A stretch of 64,000 nucleotides of DNA from Chloroflexaceae bacterium (GTDB lineage Bacteria > Chloroflexota > Chloroflexia > Chloroflexales > Chloroflexaceae), in contig JANWYD010000012.1 of NCBI GenBank assembly GCA_025057155.1, positions 97,389 through 161,388 on the forward strand, in the 5' to 3' direction. The notes below the pieces were generated by a model. The model saw only the letters and a program-made list of their open reading frames with translations. It was not told the DNA's origin and searched no databases. Positions 55,033 through 63,753 of the stretch are shown in pieces. The first letter of the stretch is position 1, and each line of letters begins with the position of its first letter. The position numbers and the translations under genes were made by a program.

Positions 55033-55968
55033 TTACCCCTCAGCGATTTCAAACAGCGTCCGCCCGTTAATCGTCACCACATTCCGGCGACCGGCGGCCG
55101 CTTTCAGGGCATCGGGCGTAAAATCGGTCGAGGTGATCACGACGCCTTTGCGAATATCCTGGCGCTTCATGTCTTGCACCAGGCTCTCAATCGTCCCCGG
55201 ACGGACCTTGTCGGCCACGCTCAGGCGCAGGAGAAACCGTTCGCCCTCGTACTCCATTTCTATGTCAAGATGCTTGTCTTTATCAATGAAGCGGTAATCC
55301 TTGAACGTAAAGCCCTTCTTGCGGTAGAGGGCGACCACATAGGAGCCAAGTTGCGGCAGCGAGAGGCCCTGCAGATCCTCCAGCGTGCGCACCACCCCGG
55401 GGCGTTCGAGGCGCCCGCCGCGCTCGGCGATCTGCCGCTGGGTTTCACGGTTGCGCTGCTCGGCGCGGCCCGCCATAACCGTGCCGAAGGCGGGAAAGGG
55501 GATCAAGGCAAAGAGCGAGAACGAGGCGTATACGAACATGAGCTCGTCGAAGCTCACCGGCGCCGGCTCGCCGTCGGCGCGCAGTTGCAGCACCGGCATC
55601 GGAACCACGCCGGCCTGACCCAGGGCGCCATAGATGGCCGTCAACGCCAGGCCAAAGAGAAAGCCGGTGATGCCCAGCACAAACCCGTGGGTCAGATAAT
55701 CGCCCTTGACGCGACGGCCCAGGAACAACCCGGCCATGACCGGCACAATGCCGGCGAGAATCTGCAACACATTGCTGGCCAGGAACAACGCGCACCAGGC
55801 CAGGGCCATCAGCGCGGCAACCAGCAGCGTCTGGCCCCACTCGACCCGCGCGAACGAGGCGCCGATGCGCTGCATCAACGGCGCGCGCGCCGTCTGCCCG
55901 CCGCCCTCCGCCTGCGCCGCGGAGGCAGCCTCGGAGGCGCGCTCTTCCGATTTAGTGTCTACACTCAT
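55033..55968 (-). CDS. Membrane-anchored Mrr-like (PD-(D/E)xK-type) protein
   Basis: A 311-residue protein. An acidic N-terminus (1-30) leads to four membrane helices (about 46-66, 69-86, 93-116 and 142-165). A cytoplasmic domain (about 205-311) resembles Mrr/restriction-endonuclease-type folds: ALYRKKGFTFKDYRFIDKD, LDIEMEYEGERFLLRLSV, then MKRQDIRKGVVITSTDFTPD. The usual (E/Q)xK catalytic strand is replaced by RLS, so nuclease activity is doubtful; it may bind nucleic acid or nucleotides instead. The ATG at 55968 has GGGGAG at 8 bases. It starts the fabG-accC run (30 bp gap). Confidence 0.75.
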   Translation of the reverse strand: MSVDTKSEERASEAASAAQAEGGGQTARAPLMQRIGASFARVEWGQTLLVAALMALAWCALFLASNVLQILAGIVPVMAGLFLGRRVKGDYLTHGFVLGITGFLFGLALTAIYGALGQAGVVPMPVLQLRADGEPAPVSFDELMFVYASFSLFALIPFPAFGTVMAGRAEQRNRETQRQIAERGGRLERPGVVRTLEDLQGLSLPQLGSYVVALYRKKGFTFKDYRFIDKDKHLDIEMEYEGERFLLRLSVADKVRPGTIESLVQDMKRQDIRKGVVITSTDFTPDALKAAAGRRNVVTINGRTLFEIAEG

Positions 55969-56028
55969 CAACATTACTCCCCGAAGGGCGCGCCGGCCAT
56001 GCAGGCTTGCGCCTGCACCGCCAGCGGA

Positions 56029-56484
56029 TTACGAGTTCTCAAGCAGCTCGTCAACCGCCTCGCGCAACTTGCCAATGTCGGCGAAGGAGCGATAGACCGA
56101 CGCGAAACGAATATACGCCACCTCGTCCAGATCCCGCAGGCGGCGCATCACTTCATCGCCGATCGTTTTGCTGCTGACCTCCTGCTCGTCGGTGGCCATG
56201 ATCGCCGCCTCGACGTCGTTGACCAGTTGTTCGAGTTGCTGCACTGAAACGGGCCGGCGGTAGCAGGCGGTGCGGATGCCGCGCATTATTTTCTCGCGGT
56301 CGTAGGGTTCCCGCTCGCCATCCTTCTTCACCACCATCAGGCTGACCGACTCCACCCGCTCGTATGTTGTGAAACGACGGTTACAACTACGGCACCTGCG
56401 GCGCCGGCGAATGATTTCACCGTCGTTCAGCTTGCGGGTGTCAACCACATCGGTCTCGGGATGCTGGCAGTAGGGGCAACGCAT
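56029..56484 (-). CDS. nrdR: Transcriptional repressor NrdR
   Basis: A 151-residue zinc-ribbon/ATP-cone repressor of ribonucleotide reductase genes. The zinc ribbon has CPYC...CRSC (C3, C6, C31, C34), with [15 protein letters not shown] between. The ATP cone (about 49-139) reads [19 protein letters not shown]. It senses nucleotide levels and binds NrdR boxes. No ribonucleotide reductase gene is in the window. The ATG at 56484 opens directly into the ribbon. An extended -10 element lies about 40 bases upstream. Confidence 0.96.
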   Translation of the reverse strand: MRCPYCQHPETDVVDTRKLNDGEIIRRRRRCRSCNRRFTTYERVESVSLMVVKKDGEREPYDREKIMRGIRTACYRRPVSVQQLEQLVNDVEAAIMATDEQEVSSKTIGDEVMRRLRDLDEVAYIRFASVYRSFADIGKLREAVDELLENS

Positions 56485-56524
56485 AACAACCACCGGCCCG
56501 CCATTGCGATCAGTCTGCTACCGC

Positions 56525-56533
56525 ATTATAGCA
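56525..56533 (-). promoter_or_regulatory. Extended -10 element upstream of nrdR
   Basis: The minus strand reads CCTGTGCTATAATGCGG, an extended -10 (TGCTATAAT). The ATG of nrdR is about 41 bases downstream. No -35 match is present. Confidence 0.5.
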
Positions 56534-56626
56534 CAGGGGAGGGGTACCGCTCCTGGAGGCGGTGAATCCCGTCCACCCCTCTGCCGCCCCGTTCAAGCGC
56601 GGCGGAGCGATCGTCTGGATGCCTGT

Positions 56627-56670
56627 AAAAAAACCAGCAAGGGGATGAGGAAACCTGGTTTCCCCATCCC
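56627..56670 (-). terminator. Terminator with GGGAAACC core and T7 run
   Basis: On the minus strand a hairpin (GGGATGGGGAAACC / GGTTTCCTCATCCC, one mismatch) is followed by CCTTGCTGG and then seven T (56633-56627). It follows the ppx/gppA gene, which ends at 56766, and shares the hairpin-plus-TGCTGGTTTTT layout with 29054-29091. Confidence 0.7.
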
Positions 56671-56765
56671 TCTCCAACGCAGCTACAATACCCTCCAGGG
56701 GGATGAAAACGAAGGTTTCTCGGGATGGCGGCGCCCTCCCAGACCCTTCTACGGAGGGCAGGAGG

Positions 56766-58325
56766 TCAGGAGGGAACCGCCGGCCCTAGAGCGCTCGCCT
56801 TCGGTATCCGGGCATCTTCGTGCTCAGGGCAGATCTCCACCCTGCGCTGAAAGGCCCGCTCGAAGAGCGCGGCGCGGCGATTGGCCTCCCAGATCTCTAG
56901 CGTGGCATCGCCGCGGCTATCCACGAGGATGCGCACTGGATCGCCCAGTTCCACTCGCACCGCGCGCACCACCTGGCTCTTGCTGCGCTCCAGGTATTCG
57001 GCGATGCGCAACAGGGCGCTGAGGCGCATGATGCGCAACGTATCGCCGGGTTGCAGCAAATCGGCATAAGGATGCAGATCGGCCCAGCCCTTGCGGTGGT
57101 TGCGCACCACCGCGCCAAGGATGACGATCTCGCGGTGGGTGAAGCCGAGCAAGGCAGCGTTGTGGATCAGGTATTCGCCGTGCTTGTGGTGATCGTAGTA
57201 CCCCACAATCACGCCGATGTCGTGCAGCGTCGCGGCATAGCCCAGCAACTCCCGTTCCCAGGAGCCGTAGTGGTGCAGCGGCGTGAGCTGGTCGAAGAGG
57301 CTCAGACAGATGCTGGCGACCTTGGCGCAGTGCTCCTGTTCGTAGTCGTCGAGGCGGGCCAGGTTGAGCACGCTGAAGGCGCGCGGATCGTCAATTAACG
57401 GCGGCTGCATTCCATCCAGGAAGCGGCTGTAAAAGATACCCTCGCGCACTCCCTGGCCGCTGACCACCAGTTCACTGAACCCGCCCCGCTCCATCAACTG
57501 ATCGATAATTACTGCCCCGGCCAGGGTGACATCCGCGCGTTCAGCCTTGAGGCCGGGGATCTGCTCGCGCTCGCGGCGATTCTTGCGCGCCAGTTGCTCG
57601 ATGATTCCCAGGAGCGCCACACGGGTCAACACGTACCCGTGCACGCGGTCAAGCGGATACTGGCGCTGTTTCTGATCAATGCGCGCCAGGGTGCGCACCG
57701 TGCCGCCCATGCCGGCAAGCGCCTTGCCCTCTTCGGCGCGCAGCCAGTCAAGATCGGCGAAGACCTGCCGCGCCGCGGCCATCAGCGCCCGCAGTTCGGA
57801 CCTGGTGATCGGGTCGGTTTTGACGTAGCGTTCGGTAAAGCGCACGACGCCCGCCTGCGCCGAGAACGACTCCACCAGGCGACGGTTGACGACTGCGTCC
57901 ACCTGGGTCGAGCCGCCGCCGGTGTCAAAGATGAACCCATTGCGGAGATTGAGGCCGTTCACCGCCCCGATGTAGGCGTAGTAGGCCTCCTCGCGCGCGG
58001 AAATGATCCGCAGATCCAGGCTGGTCTGGCTGCGCAGGGCTTCCCAGAAGACCTCCTGATTGCTCGCCTCGCGGATGGCGCTGGTGCCGACGGCGATAAC
58101 TTCCTCAACACCGGTGTTGCGGCAGAACCGCTCGAACATCGCCAGGGCCTCGACAGCGCGGCGAATGGGCTGGGGTTGGAGCGCGCCGCTGGCGTCCACT
58201 CCCTCGGCCAGACGCACCACCGCGCTCACTTCGTCCACCAGACGGAAACACCGTCCGGGTGTGTAGGCCATGACGATCAGACGGGTGGTGTTTGAGCCGA
58301 GGTCGATAATTCCGATTTTGCGCAT
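56766..58325 (-). CDS. ppx: Ppx/GppA-type exopolyphosphatase with HD-like C-terminal domain
   Basis: A 519-residue enzyme that degrades polyphosphate or pppGpp. The N-terminal actin-like fold shows IGIIDLGSNTTRLIVMAY, GTSAIREASN, FDTGGGSTQ and VTLAGAVIIDQ. The C-terminal half (about 315-500) is helical with an HD-type HDIGVIVGYYDHHKHG, as in full-length Ppx proteins. The exact substrate (polyP versus pppGpp) cannot be told from the sequence. It is minus-strand; nrdR follows after a 281-bp gap that contains the terminator at 56627-56670. Confidence 0.92.
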   Translation of the reverse strand: MRKIGIIDLGSNTTRLIVMAYTPGRCFRLVDEVSAVVRLAEGVDASGALQPQPIRRAVEALAMFERFCRNTGVEEVIAVGTSAIREASNQEVFWEALRSQTSLDLRIISAREEAYYAYIGAVNGLNLRNGFIFDTGGGSTQVDAVVNRRLVESFSAQAGVVRFTERYVKTDPITRSELRALMAAARQVFADLDWLRAEEGKALAGMGGTVRTLARIDQKQRQYPLDRVHGYVLTRVALLGIIEQLARKNRREREQIPGLKAERADVTLAGAVIIDQLMERGGFSELVVSGQGVREGIFYSRFLDGMQPPLIDDPRAFSVLNLARLDDYEQEHCAKVASICLSLFDQLTPLHHYGSWERELLGYAATLHDIGVIVGYYDHHKHGEYLIHNAALLGFTHREIVILGAVVRNHRKGWADLHPYADLLQPGDTLRIMRLSALLRIAEYLERSKSQVVRAVRVELGDPVRILVDSRGDATLEIWEANRRAALFERAFQRRVEICPEHEDARIPKASALGPAVPS

Positions 58326-58380
58326 ATGGGTTGCCGCCGGTATGTGGATAAGGCATTCCTCCAGACTCGCTCATCATGTT

Positions 58381-59544
58381 CTACCGCACCACCTCAGCAA
58401 TCGTCGCGGCAACGATGTCAAGATCGTCATACGAAATCACGAGGGGTGGGAGCAGGCGCAAGACGTTGGGGCCGGCAGGCAGGGCCAGCACGCCGCGTTC
58501 GAGGAGGGCCTGCAGGCAGGGCTGCACGCGGGTGCGCAGTTCAATGCCCACGAGCAGACCCAGGCCGCGCACCTCGCGCGCCGCGGGCAGGCGCAGCGCG
58601 CGCAGCCGTTCCATGAGCCAGCGCCCCTTCTCGGCGGCCTGGCCGGGCAGATCCTCCGCGATATACGCGCGCAGCGCCGCCCGCGCCGCTGCGCAGAGCA
58701 GGGGATTGCCGCCGAAGGTCGAACCGTGGGCCCCGCCGGGAAGCGCCCCGTGGCGTTCGTGCAGCGCCACCGCGCCCATGGGCAGGCCCGCAGCGATGCT
58801 CTTGGCGAGCAGCAGCCCGTCGGGAACCACGCCGCTGTGCTCGATGGCGAAGAGCCGCCCGGTGCGGCCAAAACCCGTCTGCACCTCGTCAATCAAGAGC
58901 AGGGCGCCGCGCTCGTCGCAGATGCGTCGCGCAGCCTCCAGGTAGCCGGGGGGCGCCGGGCGAACGCCGCCCTCGCCCTGCACCGGCTCCAGTATCACCG
59001 CGGCCGTATCCTCCTCGACGTTCGCGGCAAGCGCTTCGACATCGGCGTAAGGCACGTGGACGAACTCCGGCACGAGGGGGGCGAAGGGTTCGCGGTACTT
59101 CGGCTCCCAGGTGGCGCTGAGGGCGCCAAAGGTGCGCCCGTGGAAGCCGCGCATCGTGGCGACGATCTTGCGGCGACCGCTGAGCAGACGGGCGAATTTC
59201 AGCCCGGCTTCGACCGCTTCAGCGCCGCTGTTGCAGAGGAAGATCCGCGCGGGGAAGGGCAGAGCTGCGGCCAGTTCATCGAGATAGGCCGCGCGCTGGT
59301 CGTTGTAAAAGATCTCCGGGCAACTCATCAGGATGGCGGCCTGGGCCTGCACCGCCGCCACCACCGCCGGGTGAGCGTGGCCAAGGTTGGCGGCGCCCTG
59401 ACCGCCGACGCAATCAATGTATACGCGCCCGTCAGCGTCGTAGAGACGCGCCCCTTCACCCCGCACAATCGCCACGGGACGCTTGGGGTACAGACCTGAC
59501 GTGTAGCGCTGCTCCGTAGCGATGATCGGATCGTTGGCGCTCAT
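58381..59544 (-). CDS. lysJ: Class-III aminotransferase, LysJ/ArgD type
   Basis: A 387-residue PLP-dependent aminotransferase. Sequence features (YIDCVGGQGAANLGH, MRGFHGRTFGALS, TWEPKYREPF, EPVQGEGGVRP, ALPGGAHGSTFGGNPL) match Thermus-type LysJ, the [LysW]-aminoadipate semialdehyde transaminase, better than classic ArgD, judged from memory. The PLP-lysine is in LLLAKSIAAG. It would act in LysW-dependent lysine or ornithine synthesis; other lysW-pathway genes are not in the window, so ArgD-type activity is possible. The ATG at 59544 follows an extended -10 (59583-59591). Confidence is high for the family and moderate for the LysJ label. Confidence 0.85.
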   Translation of the reverse strand: MSANDPIIATEQRYTSGLYPKRPVAIVRGEGARLYDADGRVYIDCVGGQGAANLGHAHPAVVAAVQAQAAILMSCPEIFYNDQRAAYLDELAAALPFPARIFLCNSGAEAVEAGLKFARLLSGRRKIVATMRGFHGRTFGALSATWEPKYREPFAPLVPEFVHVPYADVEALAANVEEDTAAVILEPVQGEGGVRPAPPGYLEAARRICDERGALLLIDEVQTGFGRTGRLFAIEHSGVVPDGLLLAKSIAAGLPMGAVALHERHGALPGGAHGSTFGGNPLLCAAARAALRAYIAEDLPGQAAEKGRWLMERLRALRLPAAREVRGLGLLVGIELRTRVQPCLQALLERGVLALPAGPNVLRLLPPLVISYDDLDIVAATIAEVVR

Positions 59545-59582
59545 TTGCTACGACCGGGGTGGCGGCGGCACGTTCTATGGGC

Positions 59583-59591
59583 AGTATATCA
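59583..59591 (-). promoter_or_regulatory. Extended -10 element for the LysJ-like gene
   Basis: The minus strand reads CCTGTGATATACTGCC, close to the TGTGCTATAAT motif seen before mfd, nrdR and the receiver-HTH gene. It lies about 40 bases before the ATG at 59544. Confidence 0.4.
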
Positions 59592-59666
59592 CAGGCGATC
59601 AGCGCTTCATGCAGAATTGCCGGCGAGGTCTACAGATCCGCCTGTCAATCTGGCCCGCGCCCCTCA

Positions 59667-59692
59667 ACCTCCACACCTCCACACCTCCACAG
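59667..59692. repeat. Short 8-bp minisatellite (CCACACCT)
   Basis: Three copies of the CCACACCT unit follow the stop side of oleD (59713). The same unit appears as CCTCCACACCTCCACACC at 60769-60786 between oleD and oleC, and in long arrays at 4009-4146 and 9336-9467. Confidence 0.6.
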
Positions 59693-59712
59693 GTTCACCC
59701 CCACCGGGCGTC

Positions 59713-60705
59713 TCAGGATTGCCCCAGCGCCGCCAGCGTGCGGCGCAGGCCCTCCTCGGTGCTAATGCGCGGGCCGTAGCCCAGGTCGCGCCGGGCGGCG
59801 CTGAGGTCGAACCAGCGCGAGCGGGCCAGTTGCACCGCCGTGAGACGGGTGAGGGGCGGTTCCATCGGCAGGCCCAGCAGTTCGTAGGTGCGCTCCAGCA
59901 ACGTCGCGATCTGCACGGCGCGCTTGAGGGAGATCTTGCGCCGCGCCGGGCGGCACCCTGCCCGCGTCACCACCTCGTTGATGAAGTCCCAGAGGTTGAC
60001 CGGCTGCTCCTGCCCGATAAAATAGGGGCGCCCCCGTAACGGCGAATGCTCGCCGAGCCGGTCGGCGGCCAGCAGATGGGCCTCGGCGCAGTTCTCGACG
60101 TAGGTTACGTCAACCTTATTGTTGCCATCGCCGATCTGGACGAGCCGGCCAGCGCGCGCCCGCGCCAGGATGCGCGGAAAGAGGTGCGGATCGCCCGGCC
60201 CCCACACCAGCGGCGGACGAATGGCCGTGACGGCGATGGCCTCACGGGCCAGCACGAACCGCTCGGCCAGGGCCTTGGTGTGCTGGTAATGGCTTAGATA
60301 GCGCTCCGGATAGGGCCAGGACTCATCGGCGCCTTCCACGTCTTCTTCGCCGAACACCACTGAGGGCGAGGAGGTAAAGACCAGCTTCGGCACGCCGGCC
60401 CGTTCCGCTGCCCGCACCACCCGCTGCGTGGCGCTGACGTTGTTGCGGTAGTAATCGTCAAAGGGGCCCCATACGCCCGCCTTCGCCGCAACATGGAAGA
60501 CCACCTCGACCCCCCGCATTGCCGCGTTCAGCACGGCGTTGGCATCGGGAGCAGCCAGATTGGCGCGCAGACATTCAACGCCACGCGCGGCCAGTTCAGG
60601 ATACTCGTTCCGTCCGATGACCCGCACGCGGTCGCCCCGGGCCAGCAGTTGCTCCACAATGGCTCGCCCGATGAAGCCGTTTCCACCAGTGACCAGGGTA
60701 AGCAT
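59713..60705 (-). CDS. oleD: OleD-like NAD(P)-dependent 2-alkyl-3-ketoacyl reductase
   Basis: A 330-residue SDR/3-beta-HSD-type enzyme. The Rossmann motif is TLVTGGNGFIG (about 3-13), with SSPSV and YQHTK (Tyr-x3-Lys) as the active-site set. In olefin biosynthesis OleD reduces the beta-keto acid made by OleA to a beta-hydroxy acid, which OleC turns into a beta-lactone and OleB converts to an alkene. The ATG at 60705 (GGAAGGG upstream) is chosen over an upstream GTG-rich extension. It is minus-strand, 100 bp downstream of oleC, and part of the ole cluster. Confidence 0.88.
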   Translation of the reverse strand: MLTLVTGGNGFIGRAIVEQLLARGDRVRVIGRNEYPELAARGVECLRANLAAPDANAVLNAAMRGVEVVFHVAAKAGVWGPFDDYYRNNVSATQRVVRAAERAGVPKLVFTSSPSVVFGEEDVEGADESWPYPERYLSHYQHTKALAERFVLAREAIAVTAIRPPLVWGPGDPHLFPRILARARAGRLVQIGDGNNKVDVTYVENCAEAHLLAADRLGEHSPLRGRPYFIGQEQPVNLWDFINEVVTRAGCRPARRKISLKRAVQIATLLERTYELLGLPMEPPLTRLTAVQLARSRWFDLSAARRDLGYGPRISTEEGLRRTLAALGQS

Positions 60706-60805
60706 AGCCCTTCCAGGTAACCCGGACCTGACAGGTCCTGCACACCGGTCAGGTCCGGGGAACACTCACCTCCACACCTCCACACCCGCCATCCCCGACC
60801 CGGTC

Positions 60806-62497
60806 TCAGATCCGGCCGGCGGCCCATACAGCCAGTTGCTCGCGGAAGATCTTGGCGTTATGCCGGATGTCCACCGGGAAGGCCGGATGCACCAGGAAGG
60901 TGGCAATGCCGGCGGTCATCGGGTAGCGCGCGCCCAGGGCGCGCAACTCGCTCAACAGGCAGGCGCGGGCGGCGGCATCGCGCATCACGCGCCGGTCGCG
61001 CGGCTCAACCACCACCACGGGGCGCTGCGTTCCCATCTCACCCACGCCGACCAGGGCGCTGCGGGCCACGCCGGGGTGCTGATTGAAGATCAGCTCCACC
61101 GGCTCGGTGAACAGCGTCTCCGCGGGTGTCACGACGCGCTGGCTCTTGCGCCCGTAGAACCACAGCCGGCCCGCGTCGTCAAGGTAGCCCAGGTCGCCCA
61201 TACGGTGCCACAGGCCGTCGGCGTCGGCGATTTTGGCCCGCGCCGTGGCCTCGGGACGATTAACGTAGGTCTTCGTTACCGAGGGGCCTTTGACGCAGAT
61301 CTCGCCGACCTGGAAGGGCGGCAGCGCCAGGGTTTCGTCCCAGCGCTCAATCGGCGCCTCGCTGATGGGGATGATGCGCAGCGTCACCCCAGGCACGGGG
61401 CGGCCCACACACGTGCCGGCGGTTGGATCGGCCCCGCGACTGGCAATTGCGGCAAGTACCTCGGCGCCGCTGATCGAGGTGATCGGCAGAGCCTCGGTAG
61501 CCCCGTAGGGCGTGTGCGTGTCGGCGCCGGGCGCCAGAATGCGCTGGAAACGCTCGTGGAGCGACGCGGGCACTGGCGCCCCCGCCATCAGCACGCGCCG
61601 CAGATGCGGCAGGGTGATGCCGCGCTCAAGGCAATAGGCGCTCACCCGCGCCCATATCGCCGGTGAGCCGAAGGTGGAAGTGACCCGCTGGTCCTGCATG
61701 AAGGCCACGACGGCAGCAGGATCGCACGCCGCGGGACGGGTGGGATCAATCGGCGGGATGGCCGAGGTGCAGCCCAGGGCAACGTTGAACAGGGCAAACA
61801 GGGGAAAGGCCGGCATATCCACTTCCCCCGGCTCGATGTCAAACAGATCGCGCAACAGGCGCACCTGGGCCTCGAACATGGCGTGCTCATAGAGCACGCC
61901 CTTGGGAACGCCGGTGCTGCCGGTGGTGAAAATGATCGCCGCGGGCGCCTCGGGGGCCACCGGTTCCAGCGGAAACGGCGCATCGAGCGGCACGCTCAGG
62001 TCGGCGAGGTTCGCGTCACCGAGGGGGAGGAAGCGCGAACCGACGGTGACGCGCCGCCGCGTGGCGCGAAAGGCCCGCGGGAAGAGCAGCGCCGCCAGAT
62101 GCGCCCGCGGCACGCCGATGAGCGCCTCAGGGGCGCACTCTTCGATGCACTGCGCCAGGTTGCGCCGGCCCATCGCCGGGTCAATCAGAATGGGTACGGC
62201 GCCAACTTTCAACAGCGCGAAGGTCAGGCTGATCAGGGGGATGCCGGCGGGGACCATCGAGAGCACTCGCGTGCCCGGCCCGATGCCGGAGGCGCTCAGG
62301 CCCCAGGCGTAGCGGTCGCTCACCCGGTCGAGTTCGGCGAAACTGAGACGCTGGTAGATCGGCCTGCCGGCGCGGTTCTGGCCCACCCCGGCTACCACCG
62401 CGGTCTGCTCGGGGCGCTCGCGGGCCATCTGCGGCAAGTAGCGGGCAATGTTGGCGCCGTAGACTCCGGTTTCGGTTGGTTCGAGTTTGATGGTCAT
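60806..62497 (-). CDS. oleC: OleC-like beta-lactone synthetase (AMP-ligase family)
   Basis: A 563-residue ANL-superfamily enzyme. The adenylation motif is IIFTTGSTGVPKGVLYEH (about 188-205), followed by TPYGATEALP and the hinge-region GDLGYLDDAGRLWFYGRKS. OleC enzymes do not make acyl-CoA; they turn the OleD beta-hydroxy acid into a cis-beta-lactone using ATP. The N-terminal GVYGANIARYLPQMARERP is typical of OleC. It lies between oleD and oleB, with a family-1 repeat separating it from oleB. Confidence 0.88.
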   Translation of the reverse strand: MTIKLEPTETGVYGANIARYLPQMARERPEQTAVVAGVGQNRAGRPIYQRLSFAELDRVSDRYAWGLSASGIGPGTRVLSMVPAGIPLISLTFALLKVGAVPILIDPAMGRRNLAQCIEECAPEALIGVPRAHLAALLFPRAFRATRRRVTVGSRFLPLGDANLADLSVPLDAPFPLEPVAPEAPAAIIFTTGSTGVPKGVLYEHAMFEAQVRLLRDLFDIEPGEVDMPAFPLFALFNVALGCTSAIPPIDPTRPAACDPAAVVAFMQDQRVTSTFGSPAIWARVSAYCLERGITLPHLRRVLMAGAPVPASLHERFQRILAPGADTHTPYGATEALPITSISGAEVLAAIASRGADPTAGTCVGRPVPGVTLRIIPISEAPIERWDETLALPPFQVGEICVKGPSVTKTYVNRPEATARAKIADADGLWHRMGDLGYLDDAGRLWFYGRKSQRVVTPAETLFTEPVELIFNQHPGVARSALVGVGEMGTQRPVVVVEPRDRRVMRDAAARACLLSELRALGARYPMTAGIATFLVHPAFPVDIRHNAKIFREQLAVWAAGRI

Positions 62498-62580
62498 ATG
62501 TTTGTCGTTCTCAAGAAAAAAGGCGTGTTGAATTCACCCACCGTGTGCGGGTGTTGCCTGGTGATGATAGGACGACTAAT

Positions 62581-62720
62581 TAGTCTGTGAACGAAGTTTC
62601 CTTGCATTTCCCCACTCCCAGCGCCTCCCCTCGTTGGAGGGAGGAGCTGCACTCCCTCCCCCGGCGGGGGAGGTTTGGGGAGGGGGCGGGGTTACCGAAA
62701 AACTTTGTTCACAGACTAAT
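62581..62720. repeat. Family-1 palindromic (MITE-like) element between oleC and oleB
   Basis: A well-preserved copy. It starts TAGTCTGTGAACGAAG and ends CTTTGTTCACAGACTA, with the internal hairpins near 62630-62650 and 62655-62690. The flanking DNA (GACGACTAAT / ATAGTCGTC) is itself inverted, extending the terminal repeats to about 25 bp. It sits in the 365-bp gap inside the ole cluster. Confidence 0.85.
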
Positions 62721-62862
62721 AGTCGTCATTACGTGGCTTTTCTTTTAGCGATCATTTGAAATCGAGTGCTGGAAACCCTTCGCCCCCTCTGCGGTGTATG
62801 GCGTGTGGTAAACGTCAACACCATGCCTGCCTGGGCAGCCTGCGCTCCGTGGCGTTACGCCT

Positions 62863-63753
62863 CTACGCCAGGAAGCGCCGCACGCGCGGCACAATCTCCT
62901 CGTGGGCATCTTCGAGCACGTAGTGACCGGCGTCGTCAAAACGCACCGCCTCAGCATCCGGGAAGCGTTGGAGCCAGCCGGCGAGAAAATGGTCGGTGAA
63001 GCACCAGTCCCTGCCGCCCCAGAGAATGAGCATCGGATGCTTCCGCAGCGCGGCCAGATCGCGGTCAATTGCGTCAACCACGGCCCAGGCGGGATGGCCG
63101 GGATGCATCGGAATATCGCGCACGAAACGCTGGATGGCGACCCGGTCGCGCCAGCGGCGGTATGGCAGCAGGTAACCATAGCGCACCTCAGGGTGCATGG
63201 GGCGTTCGACGGCCATCACCGTGCCGCCGAGAACAAAGGCGTTGAGCCCCCGCACGGCCAGGTCGCCGAAGAGCGGGTAGCGACATACGGCGATGCGCCA
63301 CGGCAGCCGCGGCGAGAGAAAGGCCGCCGTGTTCAGCACCACCAGACGCCGCACGCGCTCCGGGTGGGCCACCGCCCAGCCCATGCCGATCGGGCCGCCC
63401 CAGTCGTGCACCACCAGATCTATCGGACCGAGATCGAGATGGCTCAGCAGCCGGTCGAGGTTGGCGATGTGCGTGCTGAGCGTGTAGGGGTACTCCTGGG
63501 GTTTGTCGGAAAGCCCGCAGCCCATATGGTCGGGAGCGATCACCCGGTGGGCATCGCGGAGACCGGAAATCAGCCGGCGGTAATAGAACGACCAGGTAGG
63601 ATTGCCGTGCAGCAGCACCACCGGCGGGCCGGCGCCTTCGTCTACAAAACTTAGCGCGCCGCCCGGCACAGCGAGACGCCGCGTGCGAAAGGGGTATATT
63701 CTGCGAATCGGCGACAGATCCACATCAAGGTCGCCGGCCAGGGTCTGCTGCAT
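62863..63753 (-). CDS. oleB: OleB-like beta-lactone decarboxylase (haloalkane-dehalogenase fold)
   Basis: A 296-residue alpha/beta hydrolase. HGNPTW (49-54) forms the oxyanion hole, the nucleophile is D117 in VVHDWGGP (Asp instead of Ser, as in haloalkane dehalogenases and OleB), and the catalytic His is H277 in DAGHYVLED. The WGGRDWCFTDHF segment is a family signature. OleB decarboxylates the beta-lactone from OleC to give the long-chain olefin. With oleC and oleD downstream, the OleB call is strong. An oleA would be expected just beyond the right edge of the window. Confidence 0.87.
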   Translation of the reverse strand: MQQTLAGDLDVDLSPIRRIYPFRTRRLAVPGGALSFVDEGAGPPVVLLHGNPTWSFYYRRLISGLRDAHRVIAPDHMGCGLSDKPQEYPYTLSTHIANLDRLLSHLDLGPIDLVVHDWGGPIGMGWAVAHPERVRRLVVLNTAAFLSPRLPWRIAVCRYPLFGDLAVRGLNAFVLGGTVMAVERPMHPEVRYGYLLPYRRWRDRVAIQRFVRDIPMHPGHPAWAVVDAIDRDLAALRKHPMLILWGGRDWCFTDHFLAGWLQRFPDAEAVRFDDAGHYVLEDAHEEIVPRVRRFLA

